A DNA stretch of 34,969 nt from a virus. The stretch lies in the IMG/VR virus record IMGVR_UViG_3300022591_000035, positions 1 through 34,969 of that record; one strand, 5' to 3'. Position numbers and translations under genes: made by a program. Each line of letters opens with the position of its first letter. The first letter of the stretch is position 1. This document shows positions 6,481 to 15,622 of this stretch, piece by piece. Below the pieces are notes generated by a model. The model ran no database searches, had not been told where the DNA came from, and saw only the letters and a list, made by a program, of their open reading frames with translations.

Positions 6481-9400
6481 GGCAGGGACTCCTTCTGGAG
6501 TTTATCTTTCAAGCGGAGGAGGCGCTTGGTCTCAGCCGGGGAGGTGGAATCCTCGATGCGCTCGTCCAGGGACTTGTCCAGGGACTGCTCGGCAGCGGAG
6601 CGGTGGGAGTAGGCGCTCGCGGAGGAGGACTTGTTGCGCTGCTGGGCCTTGGCGACCTTGCTCGGATCGGATTTCTTCACCACGTCGAAGAGTTGGCTCA
6701 GCCACCAGTCGGAGAAGGACTGGCGGCCTTCGATAACAGGGGACATACCGGCGGGATTGAATTGCTGCTTGCCGATGAACTTGGCGGTGTCGGTGGCCTG
6801 AAGAGCGGGGGAATCCTCGGGGTTGCGGATCTGTCGGCGGAAGTAGAAGTCGGTGTTGACACCGGGGCTGGCCTGGAGGAGGGCGTAGGGGACGGGAGAG
6901 GGAGTGATGATCGCCATGAAGGCGGCTTCGGGACGTTTCTCCCCACGATGGATTTTCCCGGCGTCTTCGAGGTAATGCAGGCCGCCCGCGCGGCGGATCT
7001 CATGCTCCTCGTCCCCGGTCATCTTGGTGTAGATCGCGTCGAGTAGTGGGTACATGACGGCTAGGCTGAACACGTACCCGGCGATATGGTTGAGGGACTC
7101 GACCTGGTGCCCCTTCTCCGCGAGGCCCTTCACCGAGTTCCCTAGGGCGGAGAGGGCCCCGTGGTGGTAGCGACTGAACACGGTCAGGGCCTTGTTCTGC
7201 ATGAACTCGGAGACCCAGCGCTGCTTAGGCCCAACGCCGAAGAGGGAAATGCGGGAGGGCAGCTTATACGTCGGCATGAACTTGTCCACCTGCTGGATGG
7301 CTTCGGGCAACTTCATGCCTTGGTTCAGGTGCTCCAGAATGCGGGCGGTGTAGAGGATGTCCCGCGTAGCCCACATCCCCATGTTGGACATCTGAGACCA
7401 GCCGTCGAAGAACTGCACCGGAGCGAGGCCGGCCTTTTTCAGAGAGGAGAGGAAGTCAGGGTCGGCCTTGGCCTTGGTGATGTAGGCGTCCATTGTCTTG
7501 GTCATCCACCCGTCGAGCAAGGTTTTGGGGTAGAGAAGGCTCCCGTTGGCCTTGGCAATTTCTCTTTGGAGGTGGTCCTGCTTCAGGACGGAGGTCGTGG
7601 CGTCGGACAGAGCCTTGAGCCGAGCGGGGTTGGGAATCATCCCGGTCAGGCCGGACTCAGTGATGTAGTGCACGGCCTCGTTGTCGATATGCTTAATAGG
7701 AATGAGCATGAAGGACTTGATGGCGAAGTTCGTGAGGCCGTGGAGGACACCGACGAGGCTGCGCGGGTCCGGGGAAGGCTTGAGGAAGTCCTCGAGGACC
7801 TCGGCGAGCTGCGGGTCTGCCGCGAACTTATCCAGCACGGGAAGGCGCTCGGTGTACTTGATCCGGCGGTGGCCCTCAGCGGGGTTCTTGGCCTTAGAGG
7901 TCATAGACTTCCAGACAGGGGATTCCATCACGCGGTTCAAGGTGTCGAGGAGGTTGGCGTATTTCTTAAGCTCTGCGGCCTTGACCCCTGCGATGAAGAT
8001 CGGATTGTCCACGTACTTGAGGTTAGTGGCGGACTCGATTGCGCGCTGGTTGGGGACCTGCTCCACAGGGAGGCTCATGAAGGTCATGCCGGGGCGCAGG
8101 GGCTTTTCCTTCGGGGAGAGCATCGTGGCCTTTTTGTTGCTCCAGGCGAGGACGGAGCCATCCTTGCCCTGGGAGATGATCAGCGGGCGGCCGTCGGGAC
8201 CGGGAATCTGGAAGATGGACCGGGCGCGCAAGGTGCTGGGCTTTCCGCCGAGGCCCTGGGAGCTCCCCAGGGTGGAATTGGTGAGCCCGCCGAAGAACTT
8301 CTCCCAGAACCCACGGAGAGGGATGCGCCCGTGCCAGTCCACTAGCAGGGGGTTGTTCGGGTCGACCTTGGCAATGCGGCGCCAGCTGTCCTGGACCGAG
8401 GCGCGGGTGGGAACGTAGTACTTGTCATAGAGCTCCCTGGCCTTGCCTTCGAGCAGATGGGGTTGGTCTAGGTGGTCCTGGATCTTCGAAGCGATCTCCG
8501 GGGTCAGGCCTTCGGCCTGGGCGGCTTTCTGGAGCTGCATGTTTTCCATCTCCGCGTTCTGGTCACGGCCCCAGGTGCCCTGGACTTCCCGCTGGAGCTT
8601 CTCCAGGGTGTCGATGGTGGAGGAGGACTGGAGGTTGCGGTAGGCCTGCTCGACCTGCCGGGCGGCCTCCTCCCCGCGCTTCTGGAGGATGGCCATGAGC
8701 CCCTCGCGGAGGTCCCGCTCGGAGTTGAGGAGCTGCCGCGCGGCCCTCACCGGATCGAAGGTGAACATTTCGACGACCGAGGAAGAAGGAACCGGCACAC
8801 TGATCCATTCCCCGTCTGCAGTAGGCTTTCCTCCCAATTGCTTCAAATACCTTAAAACATCTCTCCCGTAGCGGTCGTATATGGATTGATTACCTGGGTC
8901 AATAAACTTTCCAGTGTCTGAATTACGTTCCCACCCTTCCCCCTTCGCCATCGTATCCGTAGTTGCAAAACGTACTTCTCGATCCCCCTCTTCTGCAGCT
9001 CTTGCAAGAGTCTCTCGCACAATTCGCTGATCCCATCGCTTGAGCAGTGGGTCGAGAGCCTGTATCCGTTCCTTTGTGTCGAGAGCCAGCTCCTGCTCCA
9101 GAATGCGGGTATCAAGTTTACTCTGAATTCGGTACGCAAGATAATGGAAGTTGTTTTCTCCCGAGGAAACCCACTCCGGAAACCGTTCCTTAAGCTCCTT
9201 CAAACCTCGCGGAAAATCTTCTGGGCCTTTAGTGGAATGAACGAGTTCAAGAAGATCGTCCCGACTCTTTTGAAGATCCGAGAGTGCCTGTCCTTTCGGC
9301 GAAGATTTATCAATGGATGGGATGAGGTCACTCTGGATCTCGACAACATGCTCCACTCCATCCCGGATGAAGGAGCGAGTGAAGCCAAGTTGTCGGGTAG

Positions 9401-11234
9401 TATCAAAGTGGTCCTGATTAGTGGAGCGTATACCATTAGCCATGACCCGTTCTACTGCTCCTGGGTCCATGTGTTGAGGAACTTCCCAAATACGGGTTAT
9501 AGGATTGTTTGCAGTCTTCAATGGATCAATTCGCTCAAGCCCCATGTCAGCCCATTCTGGAGTCTCTCGAGGAGTAAGCTTGAAATCTCCTACTGCCAGC
9601 TTAAAGCCATCTATTAGAAACTTAGCAGAAACTTCCCCCTCCAGGGGCAGAATGTTGTGGAAAAGTTTTCGCTCTGCTTCAGAAACGTCCGGTCGCCGAA
9701 GCTGCTCCTCAATCATCTTGACCGGAAAGGAGATGCGCCTTGGGTCTAGGCGGCCAAGGGTCTTGGCGGTGTAACGCTCTTGCTGGAGGAGAGGGCCAAG
9801 AGCACTTGTTGCTAGGTGGATGAGTTCTTCCGGCGGTCGAGCCGTATTAAGCTCGATTACTCCGTGATACAGAGGAGGGATATCGGGATTTGTAGCGGGA
9901 GGGGGAACTTGCTCCTTCGGCTTTTCAACAGACTTCGACTTGAGCTCCGCGAGAAACTCCGCAGGGTCCACCGGGTCTCCCCGACGCAGCTCCTCGCGCT
10001 TACCCTTGAGCTCCGCAGCCTTGTTCGAGAACACGGCGGCTTGGCGCTCTCCGACTTCCCCGCCACGAGCCAGGGCCTGCTTGGCCATTTCTTCGTAGTG
10101 GGAGATGGCGCGCTCGAGTGCCCGGCCTTGGCCGTAGGAGGTGGTGGGGGTTTCCTCCTTGGGCTCGAGAGTGAACGCCTCGCCCTCGGGGAACTCTCCA
10201 TGCTCGTCTCCGTATACCACTTCCTTGGCCATCGGGGAGGAAGCGGCCTCGTCCAGGTCCTTCCCATCTTGGCGCAGGGACTCGTATCCCTCCTTCTTCT
10301 TCATCTTGCGAATCGGGAAGGGGTTGGAGTCGTTCACCTGCCGCTTCAGCGACTCGACGATGCTGCCTTCTTCGGTCAGCGGGCTGGTGTCTTTGGCGTG
10401 GGCGATCTCCTGGGCCTTGGCTAGGATGTCGGCGGAGGACACCCCGCTGTCGGCGGCGGCCTCGTGCAGGGTGGTTTCGGGCTTTGTCGCGGAGACCTTG
10501 AGCCCGCCCTTCATGAAGGGGAGGAGGGCAACCACGGCCTCGGGGAGAGCCTGTCCCACAGCCTGGGCCTTCCAGGCGTCTTTCTCCGACATGCCGGTTT
10601 TGCGGGCGATGTTGTAGAAGTCCTTGCCGGCATTCTCCCCGGCGGTGTGCAGGGCTTCGCCGACGACCTTCTGCGCCAGGTCGGCGTGGGCGTTGTGGGG
10701 AAGGTGCAGAATGTCTCCTGTCATCTGGTACCCGGAGAGGTAGGACTCGGCTGCGGTCGCAGGGCTGCCGGTGACTTTGTCGTAGGCAATCTTCAGCGCA
10801 CCGATGATGGGAGCGGTGAAGAACTGCGCGACCCCGCCGACGACGAACTGGGTGAGGCCCTCCAGCGGTTTGAATCCTTGGTCGATGTCGTTGTGGAGTT
10901 TATCAGTGACCTTGGTCAGCGCCTCGGGCCTCGGGCCTTGCGCCTCGGGCCTAGGGGCTTGGGCCTCAGGCGCTGAGCCTTGGGCCTTGGGCCTCGGGCC
11001 CTGCGCATCCGGATCAACGAACCTCGCGGGCTCCGCCTTCGGCTCCTCCGCCTTCTTCGCCAGCACCGGGATGTTCTTGCGGTCCAGGGGAGTAGGGCCT
11101 CCCTCCTCCCGGATCAGTCCCGCCGCGCGCTCGTCTCGCTGGGGCTGCGCCAGCTGCGTCTGCGCCTTGATGTCTTTCCAGGAGCCGGGCTTGGTGTCCT
11201 CCGGGGAGACGGTGTCGGGATCAATGAAGGGCAC
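6477..11234 (-). CDS. 1585-aa virion/ejection-type protein with large polyvalent protein domain
   Basis: Very long protein at the end of the tail/ejection block, the usual place for a DNA-ejection or inner-core protein delivered with the genome. N-terminal 110 residues are disordered, and residues about 75-105 are translated heptad repeats (AQGPRPKAQ-type). Residues about 505-805 hold motifs of large polyvalent protein-associated domains: HVVEIQSDL (about 629), then LLKRWDQRIVRETLARAAEEG, VRFATTDTMAKGEGW and SIYDRYGRDVLRYLKQLGGK (about 785). This block sits in DNA of about 47% GC while the flanks are above 60%. The rest is helical. A hydrophobic YVFSLAVMYPLLDAIY near the C-terminus could enter a membrane. 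No protease, lysozyme or kinase motif is certain. GTG start at 11234 overlaps the upstream gene by 14 nt. Confidence 0.75.
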   Translation of the reverse strand: MPFIDPDTVSPEDTKPGSWKDIKAQTQLAQPQRDERAAGLIREEGGPTPLDRKNIPVLAKKAEEPKAEPARFVDPDAQGPRPKAQGSAPEAQAPRPEAQGPRPEALTKVTDKLHNDIDQGFKPLEGLTQFVVGGVAQFFTAPIIGALKIAYDKVTGSPATAAESYLSGYQMTGDILHLPHNAHADLAQKVVGEALHTAGENAGKDFYNIARKTGMSEKDAWKAQAVGQALPEAVVALLPFMKGGLKVSATKPETTLHEAAADSGVSSADILAKAQEIAHAKDTSPLTEEGSIVESLKRQVNDSNPFPIRKMKKKEGYESLRQDGKDLDEAASSPMAKEVVYGDEHGEFPEGEAFTLEPKEETPTTSYGQGRALERAISHYEEMAKQALARGGEVGERQAAVFSNKAAELKGKREELRRGDPVDPAEFLAELKSKSVEKPKEQVPPPATNPDIPPLYHGVIELNTARPPEELIHLATSALGPLLQQERYTAKTLGRLDPRRISFPVKMIEEQLRRPDVSEAERKLFHNILPLEGEVSAKFLIDGFKLAVGDFKLTPRETPEWADMGLERIDPLKTANNPITRIWEVPQHMDPGAVERVMANGIRSTNQDHFDTTRQLGFTRSFIRDGVEHVVEIQSDLIPSIDKSSPKGQALSDLQKSRDDLLELVHSTKGPEDFPRGLKELKERFPEWVSSGENNFHYLAYRIQSKLDTRILEQELALDTKERIQALDPLLKRWDQRIVRETLARAAEEGDREVRFATTDTMAKGEGWERNSDTGKFIDPGNQSIYDRYGRDVLRYLKQLGGKPTADGEWISVPVPSSSVVEMFTFDPVRAARQLLNSERDLREGLMAILQKRGEEAARQVEQAYRNLQSSSTIDTLEKLQREVQGTWGRDQNAEMENMQLQKAAQAEGLTPEIASKIQDHLDQPHLLEGKARELYDKYYVPTRASVQDSWRRIAKVDPNNPLLVDWHGRIPLRGFWEKFFGGLTNSTLGSSQGLGGKPSTLRARSIFQIPGPDGRPLIISQGKDGSVLAWSNKKATMLSPKEKPLRPGMTFMSLPVEQVPNQRAIESATNLKYVDNPIFIAGVKAAELKKYANLLDTLNRVMESPVWKSMTSKAKNPAEGHRRIKYTERLPVLDKFAADPQLAEVLEDFLKPSPDPRSLVGVLHGLTNFAIKSFMLIPIKHIDNEAVHYITESGLTGMIPNPARLKALSDATTSVLKQDHLQREIAKANGSLLYPKTLLDGWMTKTMDAYITKAKADPDFLSSLKKAGLAPVQFFDGWSQMSNMGMWATRDILYTARILEHLNQGMKLPEAIQQVDKFMPTYKLPSRISLFGVGPKQRWVSEFMQNKALTVFSRYHHGALSALGNSVKGLAEKGHQVESLNHIAGYVFSLAVMYPLLDAIYTKMTGDEEHEIRRAGGLHYLEDAGKIHRGEKRPEAAFMAIITPSPVPYALLQASPGVNTDFYFRRQIRNPEDSPALQATDTAKFIGKQQFNPAGMSPVIEGRQSFSDWWLSQLFDVVKKSDPSKVAKAQQRNKSSSASAYSHRSAAEQSLDKSLDERIEDSTSPAETKRLLRLKDKLQKESLP
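8820..9720. other. Low-GC island inside the 1585-aa gene
   Basis: Sample 60-nt counts give about 42-52% GC here, against 62-72% in sampled lines on either side. The reading frame continues without a break. The island matches the block carrying the EIQSD and YDRYGRDVL motifs, so it looks like a domain acquired or exchanged in frame. The left edge near 8815 is sharp; the right edge grades out by about 9900. Confidence 0.6.
10921..11005. repeat. Heptad repeat array R2
   Basis: About twelve 7-bp units of the GGCCTNG family (for example CTCGGGC, CTTGGGC, CTAGGGG). They are translated on the minus strand as a Pro/Arg/Gln/Gly/Ala-rich linker in the disordered N-terminus of the 1585-aa protein. Confidence 0.85.
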
Positions 11235-12351
11235 TGGAGCTCACCTTCCCCTTTTCGCGACCGGCGGCGATCACCTGCGCTCGAGTCATCCCTGGATTCG
11301 CGATCAGAGCGCGGGAGATCCAGTCTTCTTGTGTCGGCGGGAACTTCATCTTTCCGGCTTGGAGGCGAGCTTCTTTCAGTTCCGCCGCGGCCAGTTCCTG
11401 CACATGCGGATCGTTGATGTTGTTGGCGCGGTTCTTGGCCTTCTCCTGCAGAACAAAAGCGAGCTCGTAGGTGAGTTCCTTGGCGGTGTCCTTGTCTACG
11501 CCAAGGAAGTACTTCTGCACGAGCTCCGCGGCCTTGACCTCCGCAGCCTTTCCGGCCTCGGCCTCGCGCTTGGCGGTCTGGGATTGAATCCCCTCGGTGC
11601 GGGCCTTGATGTTTTCCACCTGGGCCTTACGCTGCTCTTCCTCGTTGAGACGTTTTTCGTTGCGCAGGAGGGTCTCTAACTTGTGATGAGTCTGAGTCTC
11701 CTGATCCCTGGCCTTGATCAGTCCGTTGTGCAGGGCCTTCCGCGCCTCCGAAGTGTTAGGCATGTGCTTGACCTCCTCCGGCAGTTCCTGGCCGTGGCGG
11801 GAGAGCTCCGCGGCAAAGTCCTGGAGGATGTAGGGGAAGGACTCGTCCGTGGCATGGGCCAGGCGCTCCTCGTACTGCGGGATGAGGGACATGAGGAGTT
11901 TGCTCTCCTGCAGATGCCTCTGCGCACCGGCGGAGGTGAACTTCTCCCGCGCCACGGCCAGGGTCGCCGCGTGCTGCATGTACTTTTCCCCGCGCGGATC
12001 TCCGAAGCGGTTGAAGATCTGAGCCAGGTCCGTGTCGGTTTGGATCTGCTCATCGAGAACCCCGGCGATGTTGGCCTCGTGTCCGGGACGCTCCGCGATA
12101 GCCTTCTTGTTCTCGTAGTACTCAGCGAGAGCCTTCCGCGACTGCTCCTCGTACTTGAGCTTGATCTGCGCGTCCTTGTTCTGGATGGCTGCGCCTTCGA
12201 CGTGGGCCTGGGTCAGGGCCAGGCCGGCCAGGGCCTGCTCCCGGCGGATAGGGGCCTGGGCGAGGTTCTCCTGCGTCAGGGCGAGGTTTGCCAGGCCCTG
12301 CTGGTACTCCAGTCCCCCTTGTACTGGGGTGGAGGAAAGGTCTTCTGCCAT
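11221..12351 (-). CDS. 376-aa helical virion/ejection-type protein
   Basis: Almost entirely alpha-helical, rich in Ala, Glu, Gln and Lys, with long predicted coiled-coil stretches (for example around EETQTHHKLETLLRNEKRL-like sequence and NIKARTEGIQSQTAKREAEA). Near the N-terminus a short unit repeats: LANLALTQENLAQ and LAGLALTQAHVEG, both starting with a Leu-Ala-x-LALTQ core. ATG 12351 has GGAG about 9 nt upstream, and the gene overlaps the next start by 14 nt. Its place between a Gly/Ala-rich protein and the 1585-aa protein matches the three-protein ejection cassettes of podoviruses (P22 gp7, gp20, gp16 or T7 gp14-16 by position). Sequence alone does not identify a family, so the role is inferred from context. 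Confidence 0.7.
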   Translation of the reverse strand: MAEDLSSTPVQGGLEYQQGLANLALTQENLAQAPIRREQALAGLALTQAHVEGAAIQNKDAQIKLKYEEQSRKALAEYYENKKAIAERPGHEANIAGVLDEQIQTDTDLAQIFNRFGDPRGEKYMQHAATLAVAREKFTSAGAQRHLQESKLLMSLIPQYEERLAHATDESFPYILQDFAAELSRHGQELPEEVKHMPNTSEARKALHNGLIKARDQETQTHHKLETLLRNEKRLNEEEQRKAQVENIKARTEGIQSQTAKREAEAGKAAEVKAAELVQKYFLGVDKDTAKELTYELAFVLQEKAKNRANNINDPHVQELAAAELKEARLQAGKMKFPPTQEDWISRALIANPGMTRAQVIAAGREKGKVSSSALH

Positions 12352-12363
12352 CGTATACTCCGC

Positions 12364-13254
12364 TTAGGACTGGAAGAGCTTGGAGAGATCCCCAACAGCA
12401 CTGGTGGTAGTTTTGAGCGCGGTAGCTTGGCCCGCGAGCTGGGTCTGAGCGCCGGCGCCGGGGGTTCCTCCAGCCAGGCCGGCCAGGCGGGCCAGCTCCT
12501 GGTTGTAGAAGTTCCCGCCATACTGCTGGAGAGACGCCATTGCGTTCCCACTCCCGGTGAGGCCCTGCGCGGCCAGCGTCCTCTGCACGGCGGTCAAGCC
12601 GGCTTGGTAGCCAGGAATTTTCGATACGTCTCCTGGGTTAGCTTGGAGTTGCTGTAGCTGTTGAGCGTACCCGGCGCGATACGGACCCATGGGGTCGGCT
12701 TGGGCTCCGAGCTGCTGGGCCTGCTTGGAGATCTGGTTTCCTTGGTAGATGGAGTAGAGGTCGGTGGCACCTTGCAGCCCTTTCGCAGCGGTGTTGATAG
12801 CAGGGGAGATGGATTTGACCTGAGACCAAATGTCGGAGAGAGAGAACCCGCCGGAGGCTGACCCGGAGCCTGCGCCGGCGACGTTGAAGACATTGGAGAG
12901 AGAGGAGGCCATAGTCCCGGCGGTGCTGAGCCCCTCGGCCAAGCCCGCGCCGGCGCCGACACCTCCCGCCACAGCCCCGCCGGCATCGCCGAGCACTCCG
13001 CCAGCTTGGGCCAGACCCGAGCCCAGGTCCATGCCGACGCCCAGGCTGCCGGTGGAGGCAGCTCCACCGGTCAAGCCAGCCGCTTCGGAAGAGGCCAGGG
13101 CCTCTCCGCCCAGGGCGCTGGAGGCGATCTCCCCACCAGCCACCGTGGCGCCAAGGCCGGAGGCGACAGCTGATGCGCCAAACCCCATCCCGATAATCCC
13201 GAGAGCAGGAGCGATGGCGCTAACCAGCCCCTTTAGAAATGAACCGAAAGACAT
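12364..13254 (-). CDS. 296-aa Gly/Ala-rich virion/ejection-type protein
   Basis: N-terminal 120 residues are Gly/Ala/Ser-rich and hydrophobic (FLKGLVSAIAPALGIIGMGF, then many GG and GA pairs), able to span or insert in a membrane. The C-terminal 120 residues are helical: QADPMGPYRAGYAQQLQQLQ, IPGYQAGLTAVQRTLAAQG, GSGNAMASLQQYGGNFYNQ. This order (membrane-active N-terminus, then a dP-x-R-x-x-Y ... GY-x-x-GL ... QG-x-x-GSGN pattern) is seen in many phage structural proteins thought to be ejected with the DNA. ATG 13254 is preceded by AAGGAG with 9 nt spacing. It lies between the coiled-coil protein and the 376-aa protein. The family assignment is from memory of the pattern. Confidence 0.7.
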   Translation of the reverse strand: MSFGSFLKGLVSAIAPALGIIGMGFGASAVASGLGATVAGGEIASSALGGEALASSEAAGLTGGAASTGSLGVGMDLGSGLAQAGGVLGDAGGAVAGGVGAGAGLAEGLSTAGTMASSLSNVFNVAGAGSGSASGGFSLSDIWSQVKSISPAINTAAKGLQGATDLYSIYQGNQISKQAQQLGAQADPMGPYRAGYAQQLQQLQANPGDVSKIPGYQAGLTAVQRTLAAQGLTGSGNAMASLQQYGGNFYNQELARLAGLAGGTPGAGAQTQLAGQATALKTTTSAVGDLSKLFQS

Positions 13255-13272
13255 AGGGTGTACTCCTTTAGA

Positions 13273-13554
13273 TTACGGATCGAGGGCGATGATCTCGGAG
13301 TCGAGAGTCGAGATCTGCCCGCTGAGGGTAGAGATGCTGGTGGTGTGAGCAGCGACGGTGGTTTGGAGGACGCCGACCTGGGTCTGGAGGACGAGGACCT
13401 GCGCCTTCAGGGTAGTCACGTCGGCGGAGGTGCTGGTGGAGACACTGAGAAGTTCCGCTATCGTGATGAACCACTGCAGCCAGACCGGATCGAAGGTTCC
13501 TGTCTCGGCGTTGACTGGGGAGGTCCAAGTCGGGGGAGGCGCGACCTGGCTCAT
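13273..13554 (-). CDS. 93-aa coiled-coil tail-associated protein
   Basis: N-terminal segment with Pro-rich start and the motif DPVWLQWFITIAELL, common in short phage tail-region proteins. It is followed by a hydrophobic heptad region (VTTLKAQVLVLQTQVGVLQT and on) that predicts a parallel coiled coil, probably trimeric because of the Val/Leu core. ATG at 13554 overlaps the stop of the gp10-like gene (ATGA). In P22 the gene after gp10 is the tail needle gp26, a trimeric coiled coil. This protein has the right place and fold type but is less than half the length, so a needle role is only a suggestion. Confidence 0.7.
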   Translation of the reverse strand: MSQVAPPPTWTSPVNAETGTFDPVWLQWFITIAELLSVSTSTSADVTTLKAQVLVLQTQVGVLQTTVAAHTTSISTLSGQISTLDSEIIALDP

Positions 13555-14918
13555 ACGGTGCCCAGGAGGAGAGAGAGGTCAACCGCCTGCAGACGGAAGC
13601 GAGTTGCCGCGTGGTGGCGGAGGTTCCAGGCCCGGCGCCGGAAAGACCCGCAGTCGGTGAGCATCGGGCGGCGGTTGCCGAGCGGGACGGAGCGGAAGTT
13701 GCTCCAGGTCTGGTAATCGTCGTCGGAGTAGCGGACCTGGAGGGAACTCCCCGGCACCTGATCAGCGATGAACTCCATGGTGGAGAGGTACTTGGTGTAG
13801 CGGGTTCCTGCGTCAAAGTTGGGAGTTACTAAGTCCAGGGTGATGATGCTCCCGTCGTCGGTGAGAAACTCCTGATCCATCGTGTAGGTGGTGCCGTTGG
13901 AGGTGTGCTGAATATAATGCTCGAGCGTATAAGTGTAGATAGCGGCAGCGATAGGGAGGAAGTTTCCCTGGGAGTCGGTCCACTGTGACCAGATGTTCTC
14001 AGAAAGATCGTAGACTAGAGTTAGGTTCGAGGCTGGGATGGTCAGGCCGTACATGATATGGCCGCGATTCTTGCGGTACCAAGAGCGCATGTCGGTGAGA
14101 TCAGCGGTGCTGAGAAGGCGTTCTACGGGCTTGGTGGATATGACGGTTGGTTTCAGGGCGTTGCAGGCGATGACCTGGACTGCGCTGGAGCGGTTGCGGC
14201 TGAGCCAGAAAAGGGTGCCATCGATGTCTTGGAGGGAGTACCCGTTCGCGCAGCCGTAGGGGATGTTCGCGGCGGGGACCGGAAGGAGGGGACTCCCCAC
14301 GGCGTTCGCCGCGTCGTAGAAGAACTGCGTGCTCCACGTCTTAAGTGCGACAACGTAGACGAGCTGCTTCGCCAGAGCAACCGCGATGTCGGGCTCGGCT
14401 CTGGCCTGGATGACGTTGAGAGCGTCCCAGGACAGGGGATTGTTCAGGTCGCTTCCCCAGATGTTGCTCTGCGGGTCCATCACGTACAGGGTGGAGTCGA
14501 GGAAGCAAGATCCATAGCAGGTGATGGCGGGATAGTTGGAGGCAACCTGGGTGACGGTGGTCCCGTCATAGACGTAAGCGGCAAGACCGTTCTGCATGAA
14601 GAGATAGTCGGGAACGCCTTGGGTTTGGGTGAAGGAGTACAGTCCCGCGTTGCTCACTGTCATGAGGGGAGTGAAGTCCTTGAGGAGGGTGTCGCCGAAC
14701 ACGCTATACAGGTGGTCCTTCCAAAGGTACAGCCCACGGCCGACTCCTGGACCGAAGGAGTGAAACTGCGTCAGGCCCGGACGCTTGAAGATCCAGTAGT
14801 CCCTCTCCCCTACTTTCTCGACGTAGCCGTTGACGAGCTTCGCGTCCTTGGTGGAGGTAGTGTCCCGGTTGTCGGGCATAGCGAGGAGTGGGAGTCTCAG
14901 TGGCAGGGCGTCAGGCAT
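13551..14918 (-). CDS. P22 gp10-like tail hub / packaged-DNA stabilisation protein
   Basis: A 455-aa protein that looks like the phage stabilisation protein family (P22 gp10), the beta-propeller hub that plugs the portal-gp4 tunnel and carries the tail needle. Typical N-terminal features are visible: KLVNGYVEKVG, FKRPGLTQF, GVGRGLYLWKDHLYSVFGD, followed by repeated beta-rich blades such as YLFMQNGLAAYVYDG and GTLFWLSRNRS, and a C-terminal DDDYQTWSNFRSVPLG. Start ATG 14918 is chosen because it overlaps the gp4-like stop (TAATG) and begins directly before the conserved region. A longer frame reaching 14993 lies inside the upstream gene and has no support. The stop overlaps the coiled-coil gene. 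Confidence 0.85.
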   Translation of the reverse strand: MPDALPLRLPLLAMPDNRDTTSTKDAKLVNGYVEKVGERDYWIFKRPGLTQFHSFGPGVGRGLYLWKDHLYSVFGDTLLKDFTPLMTVSNAGLYSFTQTQGVPDYLFMQNGLAAYVYDGTTVTQVASNYPAITCYGSCFLDSTLYVMDPQSNIWGSDLNNPLSWDALNVIQARAEPDIAVALAKQLVYVVALKTWSTQFFYDAANAVGSPLLPVPAANIPYGCANGYSLQDIDGTLFWLSRNRSSAVQVIACNALKPTVISTKPVERLLSTADLTDMRSWYRKNRGHIMYGLTIPASNLTLVYDLSENIWSQWTDSQGNFLPIAAAIYTYTLEHYIQHTSNGTTYTMDQEFLTDDGSIITLDLVTPNFDAGTRYTKYLSTMEFIADQVPGSSLQVRYSDDDYQTWSNFRSVPLGNRRPMLTDCGSFRRRAWNLRHHAATRFRLQAVDLSLLLGTV

Positions 14919-15622
14919 TAGATGAATCTCCCGGTGGAGAAGGACGCTCTTTGATCCGGGGTGAAGAAGGTCGGAGCGTCCTCCACGTCCCAATTCTCGA
15001 GGGTCAGGCGGTAGGTCAGGGCCTTGGTCTCACAGCGTTGGACGATAGCATCGGGCATCCCGGTGCAGATCTCAGCGGCCAGGCCCCACTGAAGGGCGAG
15101 GAACCACTCCGAAGGGAAGTTCAGGGTGTCGAGCAGGCCGACGGGAGTGGAGATCTGCTGCTGGACGATAAGGTGCAGGGTTCCGGTTGCGGCCAGGTCG
15201 TCGGGAACCAGCCAAGGGTAGACAATGAGCTGCGGAAACTGCTTATCGACGAAGTAGGAGTTCGGCGGTCCGGTCTGGACATTGGTGGAGAGTCGGGTGT
15301 ACTCGTCGCGGGACAGAGGTTGGAGGGGACGTTTCACCGCGCTGGAGTCGGAGTAGTAGGCTTGAAGGACACGGAGGTTGCGCGTGGTACCCAAAGCGGT
15401 GGAGTAGGCGGCCTGCCCTGAGACCAGGACCACGGAAAGATCCACCTGGGTCCAAAGTTTAAGTCCCTGCGTCTGGAAGACTCCGATGAGATCCCCCAGG
15501 CGGGCGAGGTTCCCGGCGAGCTGCTCAGAAGAGGGTTCGTCTCCCTCCTGGAGCTTCCCGGCGTTCTGCATGGCGAAGCAGATGCAGCGGTAGGCGGAGT
15601 TGAGCGGGAGGGGAGTGGTCAT
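14918..15622 (-). CDS. P22 gp4-like head-tail adaptor
   Basis: A 234-aa protein between DUF1353 and the gp10-like gene. It starts with a helical region (AYRCICFAMQNAGKLQEGDEP, then LARLGDLIGVFQTQGLKLW) and continues into a beta-rich part with PSEWFLALQWGLAAEI and a C-terminal helix. This is the layout of gp4-type tail accessory/head-completion proteins that sit under the portal and receive gp10. Several 230-aa versions occur in P22-like podoviruses, while P22 gp4 itself is shorter (166 aa) and has muramidase activity. I see no clear muramidase motif. ATG 15622 overlaps the DUF1353 stop by 4 nt. Confidence 0.72.
   Translation of the reverse strand: MTTPLPLNSAYRCICFAMQNAGKLQEGDEPSSEQLAGNLARLGDLIGVFQTQGLKLWTQVDLSVVLVSGQAAYSTALGTTRNLRVLQAYYSDSSAVKRPLQPLSRDEYTRLSTNVQTGPPNSYFVDKQFPQLIVYPWLVPDDLAATGTLHLIVQQQISTPVGLLDTLNFPSEWFLALQWGLAAEICTGMPDAIVQRCETKALTYRLTLENWDVEDAPTFFTPDQRASFSTGRFI

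Noticed and set aside
7161-8345. A 394-codon plus-strand frame opposite the 1585-aa gene
   Set aside because: Gly/Val/Leu/Glu-biased antisense shadow without a ribosome site; the minus frame is coherent.
12594-13067. Alternative minus-strand frame (157 codons) over the Gly/Ala-rich gene
   Set aside because: Frame-shifted shadow; Pro/Ser/Arg-rich nonsense sequence, while the other frame has a start with AAGGAG and recognisable C-terminal motifs.
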